A stretch of DNA of 64,000 bases, from NCBI RefSeq assembly GCF_000975035.1, contig NZ_BBRA01000001.1:1298812-1362811 (forward strand). The letters run 5' to 3'. Below are positions 1 through 7,789 of this stretch, piece after piece. Within the stretch, counting starts at the first letter, position 1; the number at the start of each line of letters is the position of its first letter. Source of the stretch: Demequina flava (GTDB lineage Bacteria; Actinomycetota; Actinomycetes; Actinomycetales; Demequinaceae). The notes under the pieces were generated by a model. That model was not told where the DNA came from. It saw only the letters and a program-made list of their open reading frames with translations, and ran no database searches. Both the position numbers and the translations under genes were made by a program.

Positions 1-523
1 ACTGGGGCTGGATGGGGAGCTTCTCGCCGGCCCGCACGTGCGCACGCGCGCCCGGTGCGGCGATCCCGGCGCCAGAGATTGCCTCGCGGAAGCGGGCGAT
101 GCGCTCCGCAGAATCCTCGGCCGGCGACATGCCAACGGGGAGCGGGTATCCGAACTCTCCCGGGCCGTCGGCTGCGGGCTCCGGTGACCCACGGCTCACG
201 CCGAGCTGGAGCCGACCATCTGCGATCAGATCTGCGGTCGCGGCAGCTTCCGCCATGTACAGCGGGTTCTCGTAGCGCATGTTGATGACGCCCGTGCCGA
301 GTTCGACGCGGCTTGTGCGAGCGCCCATCGCGGCTAGTAGCGGGAATGGCGACGAGGTGTTTTGCTCAAAGTGGTGAATGCGGATCCAGGCGCCGTCCAT
401 TCCGGCGTCCTCGGCCGCCTCCGCCAGGGCGATGGTGTCGTGCATGAGGTCGCTCGCGGTGCGCACATTCGAGCCGGGAGCGCCGGAGAACCAGCCAAAG
501 GACAGGAAGCCGATGTTGAGCAT
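1..523 (-). CDS. LLM-class flavin-dependent oxidoreductase, C-terminal part cut by the window edge
   Basis: The frame runs leftward off the window edge, so only about 174 N-terminal residues are visible. It opens MLNIGFLSFGWFSG and continues as the N-terminal half of a bacterial-luciferase-like TIM barrel: an alpha helix with LAEAAEDAGMDGAWI, then a segment around RVELGTGVINMRYENPLYMA and DGRLQLGVSRG, which are typical strand/helix signatures of this family. The enzymes use reduced FMN or F420 to oxidise small molecules; the substrate cannot be inferred. ATG 523 is the best start seen, though no clear ribosome site precedes it. It ends before map and is not obviously linked to the RutA operon at 4.3-15 kb. 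Confidence 0.8.
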   Translation of the reverse strand, partial: MLNIGFLSFGWFSGAPGSNVRTASDLMHDTIALAEAAEDAGMDGAWIRIHHFEQNTSSPFPLLAAMGARTSRVELGTGVINMRYENPLYMAEAAATADLIADGRLQLGVSRGSPEPAADGPGEFGYPLPVGMSPAEDSAERIARFREAISGAGIAAPGARAHVRAGEKLPIQPQ

Positions 524-561
524 GCTGTGAGAACGCTCAGGCCGCACCCACGATTCCTGAT

Positions 562-1347
562 CTAGCCGGACTGTCTGCTCGGGAGCGTCAGGATCTCCGC
601 ACCGTCGTCCGTGATCGCGATTGTGTGCTCGGTGTGGGCGGTCCGGCAGCCGGTCTCGCTACGTAGGGTCCACCCGTCATCCGGGTCGGTAATGAGTTGG
701 TTCGTATCCGCCATCACCCATGGCTCTAGCGCGAGCATGAGGCCGGGCTGGAGCTTGTAGCCGCGCCCCGGCCGCCCGTTGTTCGGGACGTGCGGGTCCT
801 GGTGCATGGTGGTGCCGATTCCGTGCCCGCCAAACTCCATGTTGATCGCGTACCCAGCGGCTGTGAGCACCGCGCCTATCGCGTGGGAGAGGTCGCCGAT
901 GCGAGCACCGGGCTTGGCGGTGGCGATTCCCGCCGCGAGGGCGCGCTCCGTGGTGTCGATCATTCGTTGGTCTTCCGGTGAGCCGGCTTGCCCGACCACA
1001 AAGCTGATGGCCGCGTCCGCCGCAATGCCCCGGAGCTTGACCGCGAGATCAAGAGTGAGCAGGTCGCCGTCGGCCAGTCGGTAGTCGCGCGGCATCCCGT
1101 GGAGGACTCCATCGTTGACGGCTGTGCAGATGTAATGACCGAAAGGCCCCTGGCCAAATGCCGGCGCGTAGTCGACGTAGCAAGACTCGGCGCCGGCGCT
1201 GAGGATCATGTCCTTGGCCCACTGGTTGATGTCGAGCAGGTTGGTGCCTACGCGCGCTCGGCCGCGCAGTGTGTCAAGGATGTCCCCAACGAGGCGGCCC
1301 GTACGCCGGGCTTGATCAACCTCGGAAGTGCTCAGAATCTCAATCAT
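562..1347 (-). CDS. map: type I methionine aminopeptidase
   Basis: Cytosolic metalloenzyme that removes the initiator methionine from new proteins. The expected metal ligands are all present in order: His in GVLHGMP, Asp in LTLDLAV, Asp in AADAAISF, His in GGHGIGTTMH, Glu in LALEPWV and Glu in TEHTIAI. About 261 residues is normal for a type I enzyme without an N-terminal zinc extension. I place the start at ATG 1347 (MIEILST), not ATG 1368, because a TATAGT box (1360-1355) lies 7 nt upstream, which fits a leaderless mRNA; the longer start would overlap that box. It is divergent from the HTH gene at 1394. Many actinobacteria carry several map paralogues, so this may be the accessory copy. Confidence 0.9.
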   Translation of the reverse strand: MIEILSTSEVDQARRTGRLVGDILDTLRGRARVGTNLLDINQWAKDMILSAGAESCYVDYAPAFGQGPFGHYICTAVNDGVLHGMPRDYRLADGDLLTLDLAVKLRGIAADAAISFVVGQAGSPEDQRMIDTTERALAAGIATAKPGARIGDLSHAIGAVLTAAGYAINMEFGGHGIGTTMHQDPHVPNNGRPGRGYKLQPGLMLALEPWVMADTNQLITDPDDGWTLRSETGCRTAHTEHTIAITDDGAEILTLPSRQSG

Positions 1348-1354
1348 TCCAATA

Positions 1355-1387
1355 ACTATACCGGTCATGTAATACCGGTACTAGAAT
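1355..1387. promoter_or_regulatory. back-to-back leaderless promoters with ATACCGGT direct repeats
   Basis: Two -10 boxes face away from each other: TATAGT on the minus strand (1360-1355) for map and TAGAAT (1382-1387) for the HTH gene, 7 and 6 nt from their start codons. Between and beside them the octamer ATACCGGT occurs twice in direct orientation, at 1358-1365 and 1372-1379. The adjacent HTH protein is the obvious candidate to bind these repeats and control both genes; that is inference. Confidence 0.6.
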
Positions 1388-1393
1388 GCTGTC

Positions 1394-1666
1394 ATGGTCA
1401 GACTCCCACTTACCGCTGAAGAGATTGAGCGTGGCCAGCGCCTAGGTGCCTTGTTGCGGCAGGCCCGCGCTGAACGCTCCATCCTTGAGGTCGCGCTCGA
1501 CGCCGGAGTGTCGCCAGAGACGCTACGCAAGATCGAGACTGGTCGCGTGGCCACGCCAGCCTTTTCGACTATCGCTGCGGTCGCGGCGGTGCTCGGTCTT
1601 TCCCTCGACGATGTGTGGGCGCAGGTCGCGATACCTATTCGCGAGCCCATGGCCGTGAGTTCCTGA
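1394..1666 (+). CDS. XRE-family helix-turn-helix regulator
   Basis: A 90-residue protein consisting almost entirely of one Cro/C1-type HTH domain: LGALLRQARAERSILEVALDAGVSPETLRKIETG has the helix 2-turn-helix 3 pattern (ALDAGVSPETLRKIE) and the C-terminal helices follow in STIAAVAAVLGLSLDDVWAQ. No second domain is present. The start ATG 1394 sits 6 nt after TAGAAT, so the transcript is probably leaderless. It is divergent from map, with paired ATACCGGT repeats in the shared promoter, which suggests autoregulation and control of map. Confidence 0.85.
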   Translation: MVRLPLTAEEIERGQRLGALLRQARAERSILEVALDAGVSPETLRKIETGRVATPAFSTIAAVAAVLGLSLDDVWAQVAIPIREPMAVSS

Positions 1667-1714
1667 CCCCAGCGACGGTGCCCCGGACCGGTGTCATGCG
1701 CCAGGATGGAGGGC

Positions 1715-3220
1715 ATGACCGACGCCGCTCAGCAGCCTGACCCCCGCACGGGACGCCGCTCGCCCGAGGAGCTCGATGAGTTCCAGCTCGCGGAGACGCG
1801 TCCCGACTTTCGCGTCGACATTGAGCGCATCCGCTTCTCGCCGTACTTCTCGCGGCTGTCTGCAGTCACGCAGGTCATCTCGCAAACCGGCGCCGGGCTC
1901 GCGGTGCATAACCGCCTCACGCACTCGGTCAAGGTTGCCGCGGTGGCGCGCGCGATCGCGATGCACCTTCATCGCGATGAGGGGCCCGTCGGGCAATTAG
2001 TCGGCGAGCTCGGTGGCTGCGACCCCGTGGTGGTGCAGGCCGCCGCCAGCGCGCACGATGTTGGCCACCCTCCTTTCGGGCACCTCGGCGAGCGTGCGCT
2101 GGACCGCCTGGCCCGTGACCGCTTTCGGCTTCGCGAGGGCTTCGAGGGCAATGCCCAGACCTTCCGCATCCTCACCCGCCTCGACGAACACGACACCGCA
2201 GGGGTGGGCCTCAACCTCACTCGTGGCGTGCGCGCGGCCGTGCTGAAGTATCCGTGGTTGCGCGGCGAGGGTGGCGACCGTCGCGGTGCGGCCAGCGACA
2301 AGTTCTCGATGTACGTGGTCGATGTGGACGATGCTCGGGATGCCTTGACCGCTTATCCCAAGATCGAGGCGGGTCAGCAAACGCTCGAGTGCTCCGTGAT
2401 GGACATCGCTGACGACATCGCCTATTCGCTGCACGACCTCGACGACTTCTACCGCGCAGGGCTCCTCAACCAGGCGACCATCGCGGGAGAGTTCCGCGAG
2501 TGGCGCCGGGACCTGGCGGAATTGCGCGAGCTCGACGAGGCGACGCTCAGGGACACGGCGCGCTCGCCCGGCCACTCGCTCGAACTGCTCTGGCGACGGC
2601 TGGAAGACCGCGATCCCTGGATCGCCAACGCGGATGCCTTTGACGCCGCCGTCGAGCGCGTCACCGAGGAGGTTGTCGAGGGCCTGCTGACCGTGCCCTT
2701 CGACGGTTCCCTCGCCGCCGACCGCTCGCTCGCCCGCTTCACGACCGACTGGATCCGCCACCTGCAGTCCTCGGTCGAGGTGCACCGGGACCCCGCACAC
2801 CGCTCGGGTCACGTGTCGCTTAACCAGCGCGCCTGGCACGAGGTCGCCGTCCTCAAGTTCCTCCACGAGCGATTCATCCTGGACCGCCCCGATCTCGCCG
2901 TCTACCAGCGGGGACAGGCCAGCCTGATCGAGCGCTTGGTCGATGGCTTCGCCGCGTGGCTCGACGACGATCACGACGCCCGGCGTGCGCCGCGAAGGCT
3001 CATCGATCTCGTCGACATGGCCACCGAGGACTACATGCGGATCCTGCACGAGGAGCCGCAACTCCTGCCCACCGTGGACGAGGTGGAACTGCGCCGTCGC
3101 GCAGCCGGCCGCGGCATCATCGACTACGTGGCCGCCCTCACCGACGCCCAGGCCACCCATCTCGACGCCATGCTTGCCGGCCGCACCGAACGCTTGTGGG
3201 ACGCGGGGCAGGGACTGTAG
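1715..3220 (+). CDS. dgt: deoxyguanosinetriphosphate triphosphohydrolase (HD-domain dGTPase)
   Basis: Hydrolyses dGTP to deoxyguanosine and tripolyphosphate, or acts more generally as a dNTPase that trims nucleotide pools in the cytosol. The HD-domain metal ligands are visible: HNRLTHSVKVA (first His), AHDVGHPPFGHLGE (His-Asp pair and following motif) and the later Asp in MDIADDIAYSLHDLDDF. The start ATG 1715 (MTDAAQQ) is preferred over GTG 1691; it is preceded by CAGGAT at 7 nt and by GGAGGG, so it may be leaderless or use a very close Shine-Dalgarno. At about 501 residues it matches the long Dgt subfamily. It stands alone between the HTH gene and the GNAT fusion. Confidence 0.92.
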   Translation: MTDAAQQPDPRTGRRSPEELDEFQLAETRPDFRVDIERIRFSPYFSRLSAVTQVISQTGAGLAVHNRLTHSVKVAAVARAIAMHLHRDEGPVGQLVGELGGCDPVVVQAAASAHDVGHPPFGHLGERALDRLARDRFRLREGFEGNAQTFRILTRLDEHDTAGVGLNLTRGVRAAVLKYPWLRGEGGDRRGAASDKFSMYVVDVDDARDALTAYPKIEAGQQTLECSVMDIADDIAYSLHDLDDFYRAGLLNQATIAGEFREWRRDLAELRELDEATLRDTARSPGHSLELLWRRLEDRDPWIANADAFDAAVERVTEEVVEGLLTVPFDGSLAADRSLARFTTDWIRHLQSSVEVHRDPAHRSGHVSLNQRAWHEVAVLKFLHERFILDRPDLAVYQRGQASLIERLVDGFAAWLDDDHDARRAPRRLIDLVDMATEDYMRILHEEPQLLPTVDEVELRRRAAGRGIIDYVAALTDAQATHLDAMLAGRTERLWDAGQGL

Positions 3221-3257
3221 CCAGCATCGGCCCGCTCCAATCCCCGATACTGGTGAC

Positions 3258-4253
3258 GTGCACGACATCACCATTCGCCACAGCCTCGCCGCCGAAGACG
3301 CAGTCCTCGCGCTGTGGACCGAGCAGGAGCGCGACCTCGGGATTCGCTACGACGACCCTGAACTGACGCTCGAGAGCGAGTTTCCGACCGGCACCGGCGT
3401 GTGGGTCGCCGAGAACGGCAGCGGTGAGGCTCTCGGGGCCATTGCCGCACGCTGGGGGACGCGCTCTGAACTGTGCCCCGGTGACCTGGAGCTCAAGCGC
3501 CTGTGGGTGGCGCCCGGCGCTCGTGGCACGGGACTTGCGAAGGCGCTGATGCGCGCCGCGGAGGATGACGGCCGGCGGCTCGGTGCCACCCGCCTCGTGC
3601 TCGAAACCGGACTCAAGCAACCCGAGGCGATCGGGCTGTACGAGCACCTGGGCTACCACCGCATCGTCCCGTATGGCGACTACGCCGACCATCCCGACAC
3701 CGTCTGCATGGCGCTTGATCTACCTTCGCGAGTACTCGTGATCAACGGCACCATGGGCGCGGGCAAGTCGACCGCGGCCGCTGCCGTCCACGAGATTCTG
3801 AGCGAGCGCGGGGCACGAGCGTCGTGGATCGACGCGGACGCCTTGTGCCAGGTCTCGCCGTCACTCGCCGACGATCCCTTCAACCAGCGCCTGCTATTCG
3901 ACGCGCTCGCGGGTGCCGCGCCTGCCTACAGGGACCACGGCATCGGGCTAATGGTGATTGCGCGGGTGGTGGAGGACCCCGCGGATCGCGAGCGCTACGC
4001 CACGATCTTTGGGAAGGCCGATGCTGGCCTTGCTTCCGTCTCCATCGTGCGTGTGAGCGCGGGGGAGGCGGAGCGGATGGCTCGGTTGAGTGTGCGGGAG
4101 CCCGAGGGCCCGTGGCGCGAGTTTGCGTATGCGCGGACGGTTGAGTTGGAGGAGTCTTTGCTCAGGCTTGATCTGGACGATGCCGTTGTTGCGACCGATG
4201 GCGCCGACCGGCTCGAGGTGGCCGCGAGGGTGTTGGATGCCGCTGGGTGGTGA
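3258..4253 (+). CDS. GNAT acetyltransferase fused to a P-loop kinase-like domain
   Basis: Residues about 1-155 form a GNAT N-acetyltransferase: the acetyl-CoA loop is in LWVAPGARGTGLAKALM and the last strands are in GLYEHLGYHRI. After a short linker, residues about 156-331 form a P-loop domain with Walker A GTMGAGKST and a DADALC segment like those of small-molecule kinases. No stop separates the halves. Substrates are unknown; a sugar, antibiotic or nucleotide kinase role is possible. Start GTG 3258 is chosen because GATACT (3246-3251) lies exactly 6 nt upstream, suggesting a leaderless mRNA. Confidence 0.8.
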   Translation: MHDITIRHSLAAEDAVLALWTEQERDLGIRYDDPELTLESEFPTGTGVWVAENGSGEALGAIAARWGTRSELCPGDLELKRLWVAPGARGTGLAKALMRAAEDDGRRLGATRLVLETGLKQPEAIGLYEHLGYHRIVPYGDYADHPDTVCMALDLPSRVLVINGTMGAGKSTAAAAVHEILSERGARASWIDADALCQVSPSLADDPFNQRLLFDALAGAAPAYRDHGIGLMVIARVVEDPADRERYATIFGKADAGLASVSIVRVSAGEAERMARLSVREPEGPWREFAYARTVELEESLLRLDLDDAVVATDGADRLEVAARVLDAAGW

Positions 4254-4256
4254 GGT

Positions 4257-4277
4257 GGCCGTCGAAAGGTGACGGCC
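4257..4277. terminator. hairpin between convergent genes
   Basis: GGCCGTC (4257-4263) and GACGGCC (4271-4277) form a 7-bp stem with a 7-nt loop just after the stop of the GNAT fusion and facing the end of the racemase gene. There is no strong T-run on the plus strand, so it may be a Rho-assisted or bidirectional terminator. Confidence 0.45.
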
Positions 4278-4341
4278 AGGGACGTTTGGGCGCCGAAATC
4301 CCGCCGAGTATGTACGGCCAGGGGATGAAGGGGTGAGGCGG

Positions 4342-5061
4342 TTAGGTGAGGGCGAAACGCAGGGCCGCGTCGACGTGGAGCGCCATCGAGTCGAAGTACG
4401 GGTCGGCGACGTCGTCCGCGGTCAGCACCATGGGGATCTCGGTGCAACCAGAGATGACGCCTTGGGCTCCGCGTGCCTTGAGCTCGTCGTAAACACCGCG
4501 GGTCCACGCCGCCGCACCCTCGGGGACGATTCCGCGCGCGAGGTTGCCGTAGATGAGGTCGTGCACCTCTTGGAGGGTGGGCTCCTCGGGAACGATCGTG
4601 GTGATCCCGCGCGCGGCCATGTGGTCGCGGTAGAACGGATCGCGCATCGTGTACCCGGTGCCCAGGAGCGCGATGGTGTCGAGGCCGGCCGCTTCGATGG
4701 CGTCTGCGGTGGCGTCAAGCATGTGGATGACTGGGATGTCGATCGCGCTCGCGACGGCTGGCGCAACCTTGTGCATGGTGTTGGCGCAGATGAGGATGGC
4801 CTCGGCGCCTGCGGCCTCGAGTGCTTTCGCGTCCTTGGCGAAGGTCTGGCCCAACCCTTCCCAGTCCCCGGCCGCCTGGGCGTCCGCGATGGTCTGGAAG
4901 TTGTAGCTGCGCACCAGCAGGTCGGCGGCGCTCGACCCTCCTCGGGCAGTGTTGACGCCCTCGTTAAGCAGGCGCTCGAACTCCAGCGAACTGTGCCAAG
5001 TGATGCCGCCGAGCAGTCCCAGGCGGCGCGGTTCGGTGCGGGTGGCTGTGATGGGGCTCAT
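4342..5061 (-). CDS. aspartate/glutamate racemase superfamily protein
   Basis: 239 residues with the two cysteine motifs of the Asp/Glu racemase superfamily: ILICANTMHKVA and VISGCTEIPMVL, which would supply the two catalytic acid/base cysteines. Members interconvert amino-acid enantiomers, or act as hydantoin racemases, maleate isomerases or arylmalonate decarboxylases; the YgeA-like motifs favour an amino-acid racemase. It is the last gene of the 11-gene leftward operon, and its ATG overlaps the stop of the MFS gene upstream (ATGA). In this context it may isomerise a ring-opened degradation product (inference). A TACAGT box 7 nt upstream may also give it its own leaderless transcript. Confidence 0.82.
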   Translation of the reverse strand: MSPITATRTEPRRLGLLGGITWHSSLEFERLLNEGVNTARGGSSAADLLVRSYNFQTIADAQAAGDWEGLGQTFAKDAKALEAAGAEAILICANTMHKVAPAVASAIDIPVIHMLDATADAIEAAGLDTIALLGTGYTMRDPFYRDHMAARGITTIVPEEPTLQEVHDLIYGNLARGIVPEGAAAWTRGVYDELKARGAQGVISGCTEIPMVLTADDVADPYFDSMALHVDAALRFALT

Positions 5062-6506
5062 GCCTCCGACTGTACGGCGATGCCCCCGGATGTGGTCCAG
5101 GGCCACCGGCGTCCAGTCTGGCCCCCGGGCGCGTCCGGGACTGGCGCGGATGCTCGGGCGAGGCGTGGAGCGAGGACAGCGCCGACGATCGTCACCACGC
5201 ACATCGGAAGGAGCGTCCACACCATGTTGTCTGAGTTCACGGCCAAGATGGCTGCGGTCACCGCGGCTCCTAGGAGCGCTCCAACCTGACGTTGGGTATT
5301 GAAGACGCCCGAAGCGCTTCCTGCCAGTTCCGACGGGATCGAGACCATCGCGATGACTGAGAGCGGTGACCACACGAATGAGTTGGCCACGCCAAACACG
5401 GCGAGGGCTGCGCCAATGACGATTGGTCCCGAATCGAGGCCCACCGCCACCGTGACCGCACACACTGTGCTTGCGAGCATGGCTGTGCCCAGGACGGCGA
5501 CACGGCCTGCTCCTATGCGATTGACCAGAGAGCCGGCGACGGGAGCGCACACCGCCGCACACAGGCCCATCGGTATCAGTACGTAGGACGACGGCCCGGG
5601 TGCGAGTCCTACGTCAACTTGGAGATAGAGCATCACCGGGATCATGATCGCCGAGACGGCGAATGCAGTGGTCGCGACAACGATGACGGAGAGCGTGAAC
5701 GGCCGTGACCGGAAGAGTGACAGAGGCAAGAGAACCTCATCAGGAGCACCGCGCTGATGTCGCAAGTACCAGGTCAGGAGCGCGATGCCGCCAACGATGA
5801 GCAGAGGCGCGGGAACCCATCCTTCGATCAGCATCCACTGATGTGCTGGTCCTTCGTGGATACCCACGACGACGGCCAATATCGCCATCATCGTCACGGC
5901 TATGCCGAGGAGAGGGACTGTGCGAGCTTGTTGAGGAAGCACTGGTAGCCACAGCCACGCTGTCACGAACGCGATCGCACCAACCGGCACGTTGATGAGG
6001 AATATCCATTCCCAGCCGAGGGAGTCGATGAGGGCCCCACCCAGGAGGGGACCACTGATGCTGGCGACACCTCCGACAGTTCCCCATAAGCCCATCGCGA
6101 TGGGGAGCTCTTTGCCGGCGAATGTCCGCGCGATGATGGCCATCGATTGTGGTGTCATGGCGGCGGCGCCGAGCCCTTGAAGGACTCGAGCGCCCACCAG
6201 TACCTCGAAAGACGGCGCGAGTCCCGCGATGGCAGAGGCTGCGATGAACGTCCCAAGCCCCACCAAGTACAGGCGGCGTGGGCCGTACCGGTCACCGAGA
6301 CGTCCGGTAACGAGCAATGGAACTGCGTAGGCGAAGAGGTACGCGGTTGTAATCCAAAGCACGGCGGCGGCGTCGATACCGAACGCCTCCATGAACGTGG
6401 GAGTCCCCACCGAGACGATCGTTCCATCCACGAGGAGGAGGAAGAAGCCAAGGCATAGGGTCGCGAGCGTGTGCCACCGGCGTGAGTCAGAGCCATGCGG
6501 CGTCAT
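5058..6506 (-). CDS. DHA2-family MFS drug/efflux transporter
   Basis: 482 residues with the 14-helix pattern of the EmrB/QacA (DHA2) group. Visible signatures are LVDGTIVSVGTPTF in helix 1, the A-motif-like GRLGDRYGPRRLYLVG between helices 2 and 3, and LQGLGAAAMTPQSMAII in helix 4. DHA2 proteins export drugs or metabolites using the proton gradient. Start ATG 6506 overlaps the stop of the preceding MFS gene (ATGA), and its own stop overlaps the racemase start, so it is translationally coupled on both sides. Having two unrelated MFS genes side by side suggests one handles uptake and the other efflux of substrate or product (inference). Confidence 0.85.
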   Translation of the reverse strand: MTPHGSDSRRWHTLATLCLGFFLLLVDGTIVSVGTPTFMEAFGIDAAAVLWITTAYLFAYAVPLLVTGRLGDRYGPRRLYLVGLGTFIAASAIAGLAPSFEVLVGARVLQGLGAAAMTPQSMAIIARTFAGKELPIAMGLWGTVGGVASISGPLLGGALIDSLGWEWIFLINVPVGAIAFVTAWLWLPVLPQQARTVPLLGIAVTMMAILAVVVGIHEGPAHQWMLIEGWVPAPLLIVGGIALLTWYLRHQRGAPDEVLLPLSLFRSRPFTLSVIVVATTAFAVSAIMIPVMLYLQVDVGLAPGPSSYVLIPMGLCAAVCAPVAGSLVNRIGAGRVAVLGTAMLASTVCAVTVAVGLDSGPIVIGAALAVFGVANSFVWSPLSVIAMVSIPSELAGSASGVFNTQRQVGALLGAAVTAAILAVNSDNMVWTLLPMCVVTIVGAVLAPRLARASAPVPDAPGGQTGRRWPWTTSGGIAVQSEA

Positions 6507-7789
6507 GCGGGAACCTCGCGGTTTTGCGGCGTCGAATGCGATGCGCCGTTGGCCGTGGCTGTAGTGACAGAGTCCTGCGCACGTGCGGACTTGCGCGCGA
6601 TGGGGATGAAGAGGATCGCGGAGAGTGTCAGCACGACACCGATGGACGCGAGTGCCCACCACACGGATCCTTGACCGTACAAGGTAAGGACGACGAGTGG
6701 GCCCACGACTGCGCCCGCATCGCCGGCCGTCCGTGTGATGCCCACCGCAGTGCCAGTCAGCCGTCGTGGCACGCGGTCCGCTGTCACAACGGCCGGCACC
6801 ATTCCGGAGACTGCCGAAGACACGCTGTATGCGGCGATCAGGACCCCAAACACCCAAGGTTCGTTGGCGAGGGGGAAGAGCATGACTGCCAAGATTGCGA
6901 ATGCTGTCGCCGGCAAGAAAACGCTCAGCCGCGCACCGCGATTCACAGCCCGGCCGATAGGCCCGAGCGTGGCAATTGAGAGGCCCGTTCCTACGGCCAG
7001 CATGACGCCCAGCATCGTGGGACTTACCTTCGCGATGTCGTATGCCATCGTAGGAATCAAGCCTTGCTCTCCACCAAAGCGGGCAAAGAAGGCCGCAAAC
7101 GAGACGACGGCAAGCACCGTGATAACCCATGCAATCGACGAGCGCTGGCGCCGCGGCGTTTCGGTAACTTCCACGGAGCGTGATTGGGTCGCGGGTTCAC
7201 CGCCGCGTGTTGCAGCCCAGTAGTGGCGCGCAGGTCGCGTCACGTCCCAGACCATGACCGCGAGCAGGGGAACAACAATGACGGGAAAGACCCATCGCAA
7301 GCCCCAGGTGTCAGCGACCCATCCTCCGACAAACGAGCCGATGGCAGCCGCAGACAGCTGCACGACCGTTGCGGTCGCGATGACTGAGCCGCGTCGAGAA
7401 GCCGGGGCGCCTGCGATGAGGACTGCAAACGCGATCGTGATGGTTGCGCCGCCGAAGAGTCCTGCAATGAGCCGGAGGGCCACCAAGTGAGTGGGGGAGG
7501 ACACGAGCGCTGTCGCGACGGTCGTCACGATCAGCCCGGTCGCCGTGACGAACAGGTAGGGGCGCGGACGCCACCACTTCATCATGATGCCCGCTGGGAT
7601 GCCGATGATCGCGCGCCCCAGGGCGAAGGCCGCGAGTGCGGGACCGAGCAACGCAATGCTGGTCCCGAACTCGCGGGCGTAAAGGGGTAGTACAGGCGCG
7701 AGCGCACCCCACGTGAGCTGGCTCGCGCCGATGAAGGCACTGAGAACGAGCGCTTGCTCGGTCAGGGTGGACTCGCGCGGCAGTGTCAT
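6503..7789 (-). CDS. MFS transporter (12-helix type)
   Basis: 428 residues, rich in hydrophobic helices and resembling sugar-phosphate/aromatic-compound-type MFS carriers: FALGRAIIGIPAGIMMKWWRPRP between helices 2 and 3, RLIAGLFGGATI in helix 4, a charged central loop about residues 195-220, then GIGTT-less second half starting near WVITVLAVVSFAAFFARFGGEQG. It is clearly distinct from the DHA2 protein downstream. ATG 7789 overlaps the stop of the DszA/NtaA-like gene (ATGA), and its stop overlaps the next ATG. The substrate is not readable, but co-transcription with two flavin monooxygenases suggests transport of the pathway substrate or a product. Confidence 0.82.
   Translation of the reverse strand: MTLPRESTLTEQALVLSAFIGASQLTWGALAPVLPLYAREFGTSIALLGPALAAFALGRAIIGIPAGIMMKWWRPRPYLFVTATGLIVTTVATALVSSPTHLVALRLIAGLFGGATITIAFAVLIAGAPASRRGSVIATATVVQLSAAAIGSFVGGWVADTWGLRWVFPVIVVPLLAVMVWDVTRPARHYWAATRGGEPATQSRSVEVTETPRRQRSSIAWVITVLAVVSFAAFFARFGGEQGLIPTMAYDIAKVSPTMLGVMLAVGTGLSIATLGPIGRAVNRGARLSVFLPATAFAILAVMLFPLANEPWVFGVLIAAYSVSSAVSGMVPAVVTADRVPRRLTGTAVGITRTAGDAGAVVGPLVVLTLYGQGSVWWALASIGVVLTLSAILFIPIARKSARAQDSVTTATANGASHSTPQNREVPA

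Noticed and set aside
1997..3274. 425-codon open frame antisense to dgt
   Set aside because: It mirrors dgt in the opposite frame, has no recognisable domains, and such long antisense frames are normal in GC-rich genes.
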